Positions 45,390 through 54,580 of a stretch of 64,000 nucleotides of DNA are shown piece after piece. The first letter of the stretch is position 1, and every line of letters begins with the position of its first letter. The notes beneath the pieces were generated by a model. That model saw only the letters and a list, made by a program, of their open reading frames with translations. It was not told where the DNA came from and ran no database searches. Location: positions 30,729 through 94,728 of the forward strand of contig JAMOBJ010000009.1 in assembly GCA_039908095.1 (NCBI GenBank). The letters run 5' to 3'. This DNA comes from Nitrospirae bacterium YQR-1 (GTDB taxonomy: Bacteria; Nitrospirota; Thermodesulfovibrionia; Thermodesulfovibrionales; Magnetobacteriaceae). The position numbers and the translations under genes are program-made.

Positions 45390-46966
45390 TGAACCCCCTC
45401 TTCGTATTTCATAACGTAAAGGCAATATCTTTCATCACCGGTTATGCTCTTAGCAAATGACCTTATATGTAGAAGATTATTTTGCTCTATTTGTTGCTGT
45501 GTCAGTTGATAATTTAAGATAAGCAGAACATTTCTTTTTTCATGCTTCATGAATTTTTTAACTTCTTTGAGTACCCCGTCTCTATTAATATAGAGCCGTT
45601 TATTGTTTGAAATAACATAAGTGCCGTATCTTCCTGTTATTGGATAAAACAGGCTTTTGCCCAGATACACGGCCACAGAGGTGGTTTGATAATCAAGGTC
45701 GGCCGCCATGGGTAATGAATCAAGATTGTTGGCTTTAATGAAATCAGCAGTTTCTTTGGCATCTGTAAAAGGATATTTAGCACATATGGTTATGGCGGTT
45801 ATGGCGGCAAAGATATGGACTACTATAAAAAAATTTAGCCACGCACTTCTTTTTTCCTCAAAAAAAGAGCAGAATCTGTTCAAAAAAGAGAATTTAAATG
45901 TAACGGGTTTATAATAATAAGTCAGCCACAGGGAGCAAATAAAAACTATAAAAAGATGTCCCCTGTGTCTTATCAGACTTCCATAGACGACTTCACTAAA
46001 TGCCATAAGACTAGTATTTCCCACTATAAAAAAAAATGCCGCAACAGGGCGCCTGATAACCATAAAAAAAGTAAGAGTTAAAAAAACTGTGCCTATCGCC
46101 ACCCTTGTAAAATAGAGTAAGTACGGGTTTTCCGAGATGTACCCTATTATGTTGCCGCCCCAGAAGTTTGGATTAAACATTGGTATAGGGAAATATACGT
46201 TATATACGATGGAAATCTGGCTAAGAAGGCGCATAAAATCATACATAAAGATTCCAGTTAAAAACTCAGGTTTTTTAAGATATTGGGAATCCGGCGGCGG
46301 CATCATCTGATAGATGGAAAAAACAAGACCTGACACGAAAATAAAAGCGCTTAATGTAATGATTAACCAGGTATTAATATTTTTTTTATTTTTTGTATCA
46401 AACAGAAATTCAAAACCCGCAGTCAGAGCAAATGCTGTTGCAATCACACATGCATATGCATTTGTCTGACACATTAAAAAAAGTAAAATGGAAAGTAACA
46501 TATAGTTTTTTCCGCCCTCCACCGGCTTCATCATGTAAGCAGAAATGAAAATCAGCATAACACCCATGGAGTAATTCCTGCTTATGACGGCATACTCAAA
46601 AAAAGTAAAATATCCAAAAATAAATAAAATACGCTGCCATTTCTTAAAGGGTGAATACTTTAAAAACACAAAAGCAGCGGCAGTTGCAATACACAGATGA
46701 ACCATCTGCATTACAACCATATTGCCGGTAAATCTTGTAAGCAGATAAACTATCAAGACCCAGAGCCTGGGATGTCCCTCGTACCTGTAGTTATAAAAGA
46801 GCTCGGAGAGTGAATTGCTTGCCTGTGCTATCGCCCACGGACCCAGTTCGTCTCTCCACATTATGTGATTAAGCAGATTTAACAGGGTAACTATAAAAAA
46901 GATGAAAACAGCGGCATAAACGGCGATATCAGTTTTTTTGATTATTTCCTTAATTTTAGTTACCAT
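45386..46966 (-). CDS. Polytopic glycosyltransferase-like protein coupled to pglB
   Basis: About 526 residues with roughly 11 membrane segments. The first loop has MWRDELGPWAIAQASNS (about 40-56) and YEGHPRLWVLIVYLL, the D-E and E-G-H-P pattern of GT39-like mannosyltransferase relatives. The C-terminal soluble part is about 110 residues. ATG 46966 is used; TTG 46981 is an alternative. Its stop overlaps the pglB start (GTGA), so the two are translationally coupled. Inference: it builds or modifies the lipid-linked glycan used by PglB. Confidence 0.72.
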   Translation of the reverse strand: MVTKIKEIIKKTDIAVYAAVFIFFIVTLLNLLNHIMWRDELGPWAIAQASNSLSELFYNYRYEGHPRLWVLIVYLLTRFTGNMVVMQMVHLCIATAAAFVFLKYSPFKKWQRILFIFGYFTFFEYAVISRNYSMGVMLIFISAYMMKPVEGGKNYMLLSILLFLMCQTNAYACVIATAFALTAGFEFLFDTKNKKNINTWLIITLSAFIFVSGLVFSIYQMMPPPDSQYLKKPEFLTGIFMYDFMRLLSQISIVYNVYFPIPMFNPNFWGGNIIGYISENPYLLYFTRVAIGTVFLTLTFFMVIRRPVAAFFFIVGNTSLMAFSEVVYGSLIRHRGHLFIVFICSLWLTYYYKPVTFKFSFLNRFCSFFEEKRSAWLNFFIVVHIFAAITAITICAKYPFTDAKETADFIKANNLDSLPMAADLDYQTTSVAVYLGKSLFYPITGRYGTYVISNNKRLYINRDGVLKEVKKFMKHEKRNVLLILNYQLTQQQIEQNNLLHIRSFAKSITGDERYCLYVMKYEEGVQ

Positions 46967-47072
46967 CTCTCTGAGACTCAAAAATTATATTTAGCATTAA
47001 TTTAAAGTTTTGTATTCACTAAACACAACACCTTTTAGTATACTACATGTGATTTAGAATTGGAATAGCTTT

Positions 47073-48887
47073 ATGTTGAAAGAACAGACCCCCCTCAGAG
47101 GGATAATAAAGTCTTTAGGACTTGTCTTTGGTGATATAGGTACAAGCCCGATTTATACTTTGACGGTAATCCTTCTGCTTATAGAGCCCACACCGGACAA
47201 CATAACGGGGGTTTTATCGCTCATAGTGTGGACCCTGATAGTGCTTGTGACACTGGAATACGCATGGCTTGCAATGAGTCTGGGTAAAAAGGGTGAGGGA
47301 GGGACCGTTGTGCTTAAGGAATTATTGACTCCGTTGCTGGCAAACCCGTGGAACGTGCGGCTTGTCTCTGTGCTTTCGATTATCGGCATATCGCTGCTTA
47401 TAGGGGATGGTGTCATAACACCGGCAATAAGTATTCTTAGTGCTGTGGAGGGTGCCAAGCTTATTTCGGGATGGGAGGGGTTAACCAATAACCAGATACT
47501 TATAGTTGCCGGGATAATAGCCATAGTGCTCTTTTCGATTCAGAGAAAGGGAACGGAGAAAGTGGCAAGCGCATTTGGCCCTCTTATGGTTATATGGTTT
47601 GTGTGCCTTTCTGTTTCAGGGGTGGTTTCATTAATAAAAGCCCCTGAGGTGTTAAAGGCGGTAAATCCCTATTACGGGGTAAAGTTTCTTTTGAGTAAGG
47701 GGGTTAGCGGCTTCTTTATTTTATCTGAGGTAACGCTGTGTGCTACCGGAGGTGAGGCACTCTATGCTGATATGGGGCATCTTGGGAGACGGCCAATCGT
47801 ACGGGCCTGGTACTTTGTTCTTATAGCGCTTGTCCTTAATTACTTTGGCCAGGGTGCATATGTTATAAAAAACCCTGCGGTTAAAAATGTACTCTTTGAG
47901 ATGGTTTTCAATCAAGTGCAGTTTCTATATGTGCCTTTTTTAGTTCTTAGCATTATGGCAACTGTAATAGCCTCGCAGGCTATGATAAGCGGCATGTTTT
48001 CAATTGTTTATCAGGGTATAACCACAAGAGTTATGCCGATGTTTAAAGTGGACTATACTTCTGAAAAACTGCGCTCTCAGATATATATTGGATTTGTTAA
48101 CTGGTTTTTGCTAATATCGGTTTTGATTGTTATGAACAGATTTAAGGAATCGAGCAATCTTGCCGCCGCATATGGCCTTGCCGTTACAGGTACAATGTCA
48201 CTTACCGGATTTTTTATGACATGGATTTTCTTTTTAAGAAAGCAGTATATAAGATCATCTCTTTCTTTTATTGTTTTCCTTGTTGATCTCATATTTTTCC
48301 TTTCCAATATGTTTAAAATCCCTCACGGTGGATACTGGTCAATAATCATTGCCTCAATTCCTTTCCTTATAATTCTTATATACACGTCAGGGCAAAAGAT
48401 GTTATACAAGAGCTTAAAGCCGATTCCGCTTGCTGACTTTTTACCTCAATATATTGAACATTATAAAAACCTGAATAAGATACAGGGAACGGTTTTATTT
48501 TTTGCAAGGGATATTCAGGTAATTCCTCCCTATGTGGCGAGCACGATGTTTACAGCCAACATAATATATGAGGATAACATCATAGTGTCTATGCGTGTAA
48601 AGGATGAGCCCTTTGGCGTTGCAGGGTGGCATGGGGAGGAGGTTGCCCCCGGGCTCAGAGCCTTTATGATTGAAATCGGTTATATGGAAGTCATTGATGT
48701 CGAAGCAATATTGAATAAAAATGGAATTAAAGAAAAAACAATTTTCTACGGTGTTGAAGATATAGTGACAAGGAATTTTATATGGCAAATTTTTTCTGTA
48801 ATAAAGAGACTGACACCGGCCTTTGTCCAGTTCTATGCACTGCCCTCACATAAGCTCCGCGGAGTTATCACCAGAATTGAGATGTAG
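47073..48887 (+). CDS. kup: Kup-type potassium uptake protein
   Basis: 604 residues. The N-terminus has the KUP signature SLGLVFGDIGTSPIYT, followed by GEGGTVVLKELL and ISLLIGDGVITPAISILSAVEG, with about 12 membrane helices and a C-terminal cytoplasmic domain of about 150 residues. It is a K+/H+ symporter of the KUP/HAK/KT family. ATG 47073. Single gene; no regulator adjacent. Confidence 0.95.
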   Translation: MLKEQTPLRGIIKSLGLVFGDIGTSPIYTLTVILLLIEPTPDNITGVLSLIVWTLIVLVTLEYAWLAMSLGKKGEGGTVVLKELLTPLLANPWNVRLVSVLSIIGISLLIGDGVITPAISILSAVEGAKLISGWEGLTNNQILIVAGIIAIVLFSIQRKGTEKVASAFGPLMVIWFVCLSVSGVVSLIKAPEVLKAVNPYYGVKFLLSKGVSGFFILSEVTLCATGGEALYADMGHLGRRPIVRAWYFVLIALVLNYFGQGAYVIKNPAVKNVLFEMVFNQVQFLYVPFLVLSIMATVIASQAMISGMFSIVYQGITTRVMPMFKVDYTSEKLRSQIYIGFVNWFLLISVLIVMNRFKESSNLAAAYGLAVTGTMSLTGFFMTWIFFLRKQYIRSSLSFIVFLVDLIFFLSNMFKIPHGGYWSIIIASIPFLIILIYTSGQKMLYKSLKPIPLADFLPQYIEHYKNLNKIQGTVLFFARDIQVIPPYVASTMFTANIIYEDNIIVSMRVKDEPFGVAGWHGEEVAPGLRAFMIEIGYMEVIDVEAILNKNGIKEKTIFYGVEDIVTRNFIWQIFSVIKRLTPAFVQFYALPSHKLRGVITRIEM

Positions 48888-48957
48888 AGAGGTTTTCGCA
48901 GACATTTTTGTAGTTGTAATTCATTTGACTAATATGTTATTATAACCATAACAACTT

Positions 48958-49116
48958 TTTAGGTTTCAGCATTCCGGAACACGGTGTAAGTCCGTGGCAG
49001 TCCCACTGCTGTAAATGGTGACGAGGGTTGCAGTTTATCGCCACTGCTATGTTTAAACATAGTGGGAAGGCGGCAGCCGGCAGGGTATAGCCATAAGCCA
49101 GAAGACCTGCTGAGAT
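48958..49116 (+). promoter_or_regulatory. Adenosylcobalamin riboswitch aptamer
   Basis: Conserved blocks in order: aacacggtgtaagtccgtggcagtcccactgctgtaa (the GGTG-aA-TCCG / GC-G-CCC-ACTGTA block), gccactgc with gtgggaaggcgg (ACTG...GGGAAGG), and gccagaagacctgc (the B12-box, gCCAGaAGACCTGC). These are the core of the class I cobalamin aptamer. It lies in the leader of the ThiC-family gene and is followed by a terminator. Confidence 0.93.
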
Positions 49117-49149
49117 TTTAGGGTTGACTATAAGGAATTCGATGGTAAA

Positions 49150-49190
49150 GGGTTCCGATGGACGTTAGCGTCCCTCGGAGCCCTTTTTTT
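49150..49190 (+). terminator. Riboswitch expression-platform terminator
   Basis: GGGTTCCGA (49150-49158) pairs with TCGGAGCCC (49175-49183), with an inner GGACG/CGTCC stem and TTAG loop, followed by seven T. This gives transcription termination upstream of the start codon at 49246 and so a cobalamin-off switch. Confidence 0.88.
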
Positions 49191-49245
49191 ATTTTACGAA
49201 AAAACTATAACAATTATTATCAAATGAAAACACAGGAGGCAGTGA

Positions 49246-50547
49246 ATGACACAAATTGAAAAGGCACTTGCAGGTGAGTTAACGGAGGAGGTCAGGGCGG
49301 TTGCGGCAAATGAGAGACTTGAGGCAGCCACTGTAATGCGCCGGGTGGCATCAGGTAAAGTTGTTATTCCGTATAGTATAGACAGAAAAGTAAAAGTTAC
49401 CGGTATCGGCAAAGGATTGACAACTAAGGTTAATGCCTCAATAGGCACATCAACCGACATTATTAATCCTGATATGGAAATAGAAAAAGCTATGATAGCA
49501 GAAAAATACGGCGCCGATACGATAATGGATTTAAGTGTAGGAGGCAATATAACACAAATCAGGAGAGCCGTAATGGATGCTGTAAAACTGCCCTTAGGCA
49601 CAGTCCCTCTTTATGAGGCATTTGCCATAGCGGCACAAAAGTACGGCTCTGTTACAGAGATGCCTGAGGAGCTGCTTTGGGAAGTAATAGAGAGACAATG
49701 TCAGGAGGGAGTATCCTTTATGGCAATCCATTGCGGCATAAACAGGCTTACTCTTGAGGTTTTGAAAAAACAGCATTACAGGTACGGAGGGCTTGTTTCA
49801 AAAGGGGGAGCGTGCATGGTAGCCTGGATGCAGTACAATAACAAGGAAAACCCATTGTTCGAAAACTTTGACAGGGTTGTCAGTATCCTCAAAAAATATG
49901 ATGTAGTTCTCAGCCTTGGTAACGGATTCCGTGCAGGGGCAATTGCCGATGCAACGGACAGGGTTCAGATACAGGAGTTAATCATAAACTGTGAGTTTGC
50001 AGAAACCGGCAGGGCAATGGGCTGTCAGACAATGGTGGAGGGCCCAGGGCATATTCCAATTAATGAGATAGAGGCAAACATTATATTGGCAAAGAAGATG
50101 AGCGCAGAGGCGCCGTTTTATATGCTGGGGCCTATTACAACCGATATAGCGCCCGGCTATGACCACATAACCTCAGCAGTGGGTGCCGCCCTGTCGTCAT
50201 CATACGGAGTGGATTTCCTGTGCTATGTAACTCCGGCTGAGCACCTTGGATTGCCCTTCCCTGAGGATGTAAGAGAGGGTGTAATAGCAGCAAAAATAGC
50301 TGCCCACATTGGCGATATAGTAAAACTATCTGATACGGCCGGAGATAAAAAAATCAGCAAGGCAAGAAGAGATATGGATTGGCAGAGTCAGTTTTCTTTG
50401 GCAATTGACCCGGAAAGGGCTGCCGAAATAAGAACGAAAAGAAACGGTACTAATGAACACAGTTGCACAATGTGCGGAAAGTTCTGTGCTAACGACATGT
50501 TACAAGGCATGTTTGAAAAACACACTAAAGGAACTGATAAGAACTAG
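49246..50547 (+). CDS. bzaF: ThiC paralogue, probable 5-hydroxybenzimidazole synthase BzaF
   Basis: 433 residues of the ThiC radical-SAM family. Family blocks: VKVTGIGKGLTTKVNASIGT, AEKYGADTIMDLSVGG, VEGPGHIPINEIEANI, LGPITTDIAPGYDHITSA, CYVTPAEHLGLP, and the C-terminal CTMCGKFCA cluster. ThiC makes the thiamin pyrimidine; BzaF makes 5-hydroxybenzimidazole, the first step of anaerobic B12 lower-ligand synthesis, from the same substrate AIR. Control by a cobalamin riboswitch, not a TPP one, plus replacements such as SLGNGFRAG for SLGDGLRPG, favours BzaF. No bzaCDE or cobT is adjacent, so an alternative is a ThiC under B12 control. GGAGG precedes ATG 49246. Confidence 0.85.
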   Translation: MTQIEKALAGELTEEVRAVAANERLEAATVMRRVASGKVVIPYSIDRKVKVTGIGKGLTTKVNASIGTSTDIINPDMEIEKAMIAEKYGADTIMDLSVGGNITQIRRAVMDAVKLPLGTVPLYEAFAIAAQKYGSVTEMPEELLWEVIERQCQEGVSFMAIHCGINRLTLEVLKKQHYRYGGLVSKGGACMVAWMQYNNKENPLFENFDRVVSILKKYDVVLSLGNGFRAGAIADATDRVQIQELIINCEFAETGRAMGCQTMVEGPGHIPINEIEANIILAKKMSAEAPFYMLGPITTDIAPGYDHITSAVGAALSSSYGVDFLCYVTPAEHLGLPFPEDVREGVIAAKIAAHIGDIVKLSDTAGDKKISKARRDMDWQSQFSLAIDPERAAEIRTKRNGTNEHSCTMCGKFCANDMLQGMFEKHTKGTDKN

Positions 50548-50639
50548 TTCAGCAGTACTTTAAATTTTTTTTGAGATAGACGTGTTTTTTATAGATGTGT
50601 ATTGACATAAAGAGAGAAAGCATAGTAGAATCAACTGTT

Positions 50640-50711
50640 GCGCCACTAGCTCAATGGTAGAGCAGCGGACTCTTAATCCGTTGGTTGAAGGTTCGAGTCC
50701 TTCGTGGCGCA
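50640..50711 (+). tRNA. tRNA-Lys (anticodon CUU)
   Basis: A full cloverleaf: acceptor gcgccac/gtggcgc, D arm gctc-aatggta-gagc, anticodon stem gcgga/tccgt with loop ctcttaa (anticodon CTT), T arm gaagg-ttcgagt-ccttc and discriminator A. CCA is not encoded. Confidence 0.97.
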
Positions 50712-51030
50712 CTTTATGTTCCTTTATTTATCAATCACTTACAGGCACTCCCTCCTTCTCTGTACTATACTAATTCATTTAGGGATTTATCTATTTCCAC
50801 CTGAACTAAAACATATTCGCATTGAAAAATCAATTGATGCCGCACTAACATAAAGAAGAAACCTCATATTTTTAAGTTAACTCCATCTGATTTTTACTGC
50901 CCTCAGGTTAACACAATTTTACTTGTTTTTCAATTTTAGTCTCAAATAAAATTAACTCAGCAGTTTAACAAGATTAGTTTGGAGGTTGTTTCAGCTAATA
51001 TACATGCAACACGCTGATACCGTTTATCTG
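50712..51030. other. Gene-free gap after tRNA-Lys
   Basis: About 320 AT-rich bases between the tRNA and the MITE at 51031. No gene, integrase or attachment-site repeat of the tRNA 3' end was seen. Confidence 0.4.
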
Positions 51031-51177
51031 ATACCAAGTTGCATTCATTCGATTAACTTTGTTGGCATCGTCGAAAGCTCCTTGACGTACTCTCCCCTAA
51101 AAAGGGGAATCCCCTGTAAGGGGAGGTGTCGCTTTCTCCTTGCCGCCTCGTTACTCTTTTGACTGCAACCTTGGTAT
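51031..51177. repeat. MITE-like element K, full type 1 copy, opposite orientation to H
   Basis: 147 bases with outer ends ataccaagttgcattcattcg and gactgcaaccttggtat and the central tctcccctaaaaaggggaatcccctgtaaggggag hairpin. It ends 13 bases before the start codon of the histidine kinase at 51191, so it forms that gene's leader or promoter region. Confidence 0.9.
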
Positions 51178-51190
51178 GACTAACTGAAAT

Positions 51191-52645
51191 ATGACACTAA
51201 TAACCGGAACAGTTTTAATAGTCCAAAGCGATTTAAACATAATCAGGCAAATAAGTAGTAAATTACCTGAAATTTTTAATATAGAAACTACAGATACTCT
51301 CTCAGGTGCATTTAAACATCTGAGCAGTGGTGCAATAGATGTAGTGATTTTGGATCTCTTTCTTTTTGACAGCTCAGGGATAGATACATTTTTAAAGTTG
51401 CGTTTAAAATATCCTGACATTCCGGCTATATTGCTGCTTGATTACGAAAACTCAAAGCTTATAAAAGAAGCTATGTTTCATGGAGCTCAGGATTATCTTA
51501 TCAAGGAACACTTTGATGATAGCTTTCTTATCCACGTGGTTGAGAGTTCGATATTAAGGCAATCGTATTTAACCAAAATGCAAATTACTGTTGAACGACA
51601 ATACTTTTCAATCTTTAAAAAAAGCATGGATGGTATATTAATTGTAGATATGGACGGTATTGTACAGCTTATAAATCCTGCTGCAGAATTGTTATTTGAC
51701 CGCCATTCAGAGGAAATTAAAGATCAGCCCTTCGGATTCCCTCTGGTTACCGGTAAGGAAGCTGATATCGAAATACTCAGAAAAGATGGTACTATTGTTT
51801 TAGCTGTTATGCGTTTAACTGTTATAGAATGGGAAGGGCAACTCGTATATCTTATAATGCTTAACGATGTAACTGATAAAAAGAAAGTCGAGATAGAAAA
51901 ACAGAAGATGCAGATAAAGATATTGTCTGCATCTAAGATGGCAACACTGGGGGAGGTGGCTACAGGTATGGCTCACGAAATAAACCAACCCCTTACTTAT
52001 ATAAGCACCTTTGTTCAGGGAATAGTAGAAGACTTTAAACGCAATACTCTTGATTTTAAATCACTGGCTGATGAGGCGCATATTGCATATAATCAGATAA
52101 AACGTATTACAGATATAATAAATCATCTGCGAACATTTGGAAGAAGAGATGTTGTTATGCAAAAAAACGCCTCTGACATAACAAAAATATTAGACTATTC
52201 ACTGCTGCTTATAAATAAAAGATTGGCTCTTAAAAATATTGTTTTTGAAAAAGTTATAGAACCGAATTTGCCTCTTGTATTACTAAATCCTAATCAAATT
52301 GAACAGGTTTTTATTAATTTATTCATAAATGCAATTGACGCCTTAGAGAACCGCAATCATAATGCTAAAATAATTGTGGAGATTGCTACATGTTCTGATT
52401 CCAATCAAGTTGCTATAAAATTTATTGACAATGGTACCGGTATTTGGGAGAAAGCAATTGATAAAATATTTGAACCGTTTTACACGACTAAACCAGTTGG
52501 TAAAGGCACAGGGCTTGGCCTTTCCATTACATATGGAATAATAGAATCTCACAACGGTTCAATAACATGTGAATCAACCATAAACGAGGGTACCTGTTTT
52601 ACTATTAAGTTACCAGTAGCTTTAAGTATGGTATCTGAGACTTAA
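51191..52645 (+). CDS. REC-PAS-histidine kinase with degenerate receiver
   Basis: 484 residues: receiver-like domain (about 6-125), PAS (about 130-240, MDGILIVDMDGIVQLINPAAELLF), HisKA (KMATLGEVATGMAHEINQPL near 255-275, phospho-His in AHEINQP), and HATPase_c (N box, FIDNGTGIW, GLGLSIT). The receiver keeps D55 in VVILDLFLF and a K in GAQDYLIK. It has VQSD instead of the acidic pair and LLLD at the Thr/Ser position, so phosphorylation of it is doubtful. The layout matches the kinases at 60118 and 62308. There is no visible ribosome site. Confidence 0.9.
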   Translation: MTLITGTVLIVQSDLNIIRQISSKLPEIFNIETTDTLSGAFKHLSSGAIDVVILDLFLFDSSGIDTFLKLRLKYPDIPAILLLDYENSKLIKEAMFHGAQDYLIKEHFDDSFLIHVVESSILRQSYLTKMQITVERQYFSIFKKSMDGILIVDMDGIVQLINPAAELLFDRHSEEIKDQPFGFPLVTGKEADIEILRKDGTIVLAVMRLTVIEWEGQLVYLIMLNDVTDKKKVEIEKQKMQIKILSASKMATLGEVATGMAHEINQPLTYISTFVQGIVEDFKRNTLDFKSLADEAHIAYNQIKRITDIINHLRTFGRRDVVMQKNASDITKILDYSLLLINKRLALKNIVFEKVIEPNLPLVLLNPNQIEQVFINLFINAIDALENRNHNAKIIVEIATCSDSNQVAIKFIDNGTGIWEKAIDKIFEPFYTTKPVGKGTGLGLSITYGIIESHNGSITCESTINEGTCFTIKLPVALSMVSET

Positions 52646-52649
52646 CATC

Positions 52650-54554
52650 TTATGAAAAAAGAATGAAGTAAAATGAAGTACCCTTTCCACACTCAGACTC
52701 CGCCCAAATGTTTCCTCCGTGGCGCTCCACTATTTTTTTACATATAGGCAGCCCTATTCCTGTGCCGTCATACTTATCCCTGCTGTGAAGTCGTTCAAAC
52801 ATATTAAATATACGCTCAATGTGCTGGGGCTCTATTCCTATGCCGTTGTCGCTTACACAAAATAGCCAGGCTGTACGTTGTGTTTGATTAAACATATTAT
52901 CAATCGTGGTTTTATCTGTTTTGCTGCATTGATGCTGCTTTGCCCGGATATGTATCTCAGGGTCACTCCGGCCTCTGAATTTGATGGAATTTCCAATAAG
53001 GTTTTGCAGCAATTGTATCATCTGGGTCCTGTCGCCAACTATTGTTGGAAGCATATCATTATAGATTTTGGCATTACTTTCCTCTATTACAGGTTCCAGG
53101 TTGGAAATAACTGTTTTTAACACTTTGTTCATACTGACTGATATAAATTTTTTACCCTGAGTTGTTATCCGTGAAAATGACAAAAGATCGGTAATGAGTG
53201 TGCGCATTCTATGGACACCATTCAATATATAGTTTATATATTTTTGAGCGTTATCATCCAATGAATCTGCATATTTTTTGGACAGCATTTGTGCATAGTT
53301 TGTAGTCATCCTCAGTGGTTCCAAAAGGTCATGTGAGGCTACGTAGGCATATTGTTCAAGTTCCTGATTGGAACGAACCAGCTCCTCTGAACGTTCTATA
53401 AGTTCATGTTCAGCTCTCTTACGTGCTGTTATATCTCTGCCTATTGAAATGAAGCTTGTTAAAGAACCATGCTCGTTTGTTATAGGCGTTATAGTCTTAT
53501 CTTCATAAAACAGCGAACCGTCCTTCCTTTTGTTAATAAATGTATATTGGAAAACCTCTTTGTTTAAAATAGTTGACCATAAGGTTTCATAAAACTTTTG
53601 GTCATATTTGCCGGACTTCAATAGAGCTGGTTTTTTTCCAAGAACCTCGGATTTTGTAAAACCTGTAATTACCTCAAATGCAGGATTAATATATTCTATT
53701 ATTCCTTCTGTGTTGGTTATAACTATCATGTCTGCAGATTGCTCTACAGCTTTATAGAGCTTTTTTAATTCATCTTGGCTCTCAAGCAGATTATCAAACA
53801 ACAGATTATACGGGTTAACCAACCCCATCTCTATTATTGCTTTCAGGATTAAATATGAAGCTAATATTTTTAAAAAATGGCCTGTAAAATTAAATATATC
53901 GAATACTGATAAATAAATCGTAAATATTAATTCCGAACATATCGTCAACACTATTGATACACATATCAACCTATATACTCCGTGGATGAAAGAGCTCCGT
54001 CTTGCCCTTAACATCAGAGCTGTAATTAACAATAACAACGAAATGAAATATTCACTTACTTTCTTAAAAATTGTTAATCCGGACTGTTCCAGATAGCAAA
54101 CAGGAAATACCTGCCATTCAAAAATGGATAGTAAAATTAATGAGGTAATTGTACTTAACAATATAAACAGGTAGTTCTCATTGAGTTTTCTGTCAATGAA
54201 GAAAATCGCTGAAAAAAGGGATATACTTTGAATATACCTGGCGGATATCCAAAGCTGAGTTGGAAGATTTGTACTGTGTTCAGGGAAAACATTAATACCT
54301 TTATAAGTCAATGTGTGAAATAAGTCAACAAAACCGGTAAAAAAATAAGTTATTCCGATAAATAGAAAAAAACCATTCTTAAACATATGTTTTGAGTGCC
54401 ATGTAAAGATAAAGATACTGAAAGCTACGACAATACTAAATAGCTCAGCCATGCTGTGAAAGAGAAGATAATTATAAAGACTGCAAACGTATAAACCGGT
54501 AAATAGCAACATCCAGCACAGTAGTGATTTACTTAAAGCCTGATTTCTATGCAT
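52650..54554 (-). CDS. MASE3-PAS-histidine kinase
   Basis: About 634 residues. The N-terminal integral-membrane sensor (seven or so helices, about 12-245) has MASE3-like features (LFHSMAELFSIVVAFSIFIFTWHS, YFFTGFVDLFHTLTYKG, LPTQLWISARYIQS). PAS/PAC follow (about 270-395, TNTEGIIEYINPAFEVITGF), then HisKA with ASHDLLEPLR near 425 and HATPase_c ending GTGIGLPICKKIVERHGG. ATG 54554 is preferred (GGTGG upstream); GTG 54566 is possible. The kinase half closely resembles that of the next gene, suggesting tandem duplication. Confidence 0.88.
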   Translation of the reverse strand: MHRNQALSKSLLCWMLLFTGLYVCSLYNYLLFHSMAELFSIVVAFSIFIFTWHSKHMFKNGFFLFIGITYFFTGFVDLFHTLTYKGINVFPEHSTNLPTQLWISARYIQSISLFSAIFFIDRKLNENYLFILLSTITSLILLSIFEWQVFPVCYLEQSGLTIFKKVSEYFISLLLLITALMLRARRSSFIHGVYRLICVSIVLTICSELIFTIYLSVFDIFNFTGHFLKILASYLILKAIIEMGLVNPYNLLFDNLLESQDELKKLYKAVEQSADMIVITNTEGIIEYINPAFEVITGFTKSEVLGKKPALLKSGKYDQKFYETLWSTILNKEVFQYTFINKRKDGSLFYEDKTITPITNEHGSLTSFISIGRDITARKRAEHELIERSEELVRSNQELEQYAYVASHDLLEPLRMTTNYAQMLSKKYADSLDDNAQKYINYILNGVHRMRTLITDLLSFSRITTQGKKFISVSMNKVLKTVISNLEPVIEESNAKIYNDMLPTIVGDRTQMIQLLQNLIGNSIKFRGRSDPEIHIRAKQHQCSKTDKTTIDNMFNQTQRTAWLFCVSDNGIGIEPQHIERIFNMFERLHSRDKYDGTGIGLPICKKIVERHGGNIWAESECGKGTSFYFILFS

Positions 54555-54580
54555 TAAAGAGACCACCGTCTTTTCTTTTT

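Noticed and set aside
49246..50547. Annotation as thiamin-pyrimidine synthase ThiC
   Set aside because: The family is right, but the cobalamin riboswitch (not a TPP riboswitch) favours the BzaF paralogue; kept as the alternative.
6955..51177. CRISPR array from the recurrent ATACCAAGTTGC repeats
   Set aside because: The repeats are kilobases apart, occur as inverted ends of about 145-base units, and have no regular spacers or cas genes.
50640..51177. tRNA-Lys as an integration site of a genomic island carrying the Kai genes
   Set aside because: No integrase and no repeat of the tRNA 3' end was seen downstream; the island boundary is not supported by the sequence.
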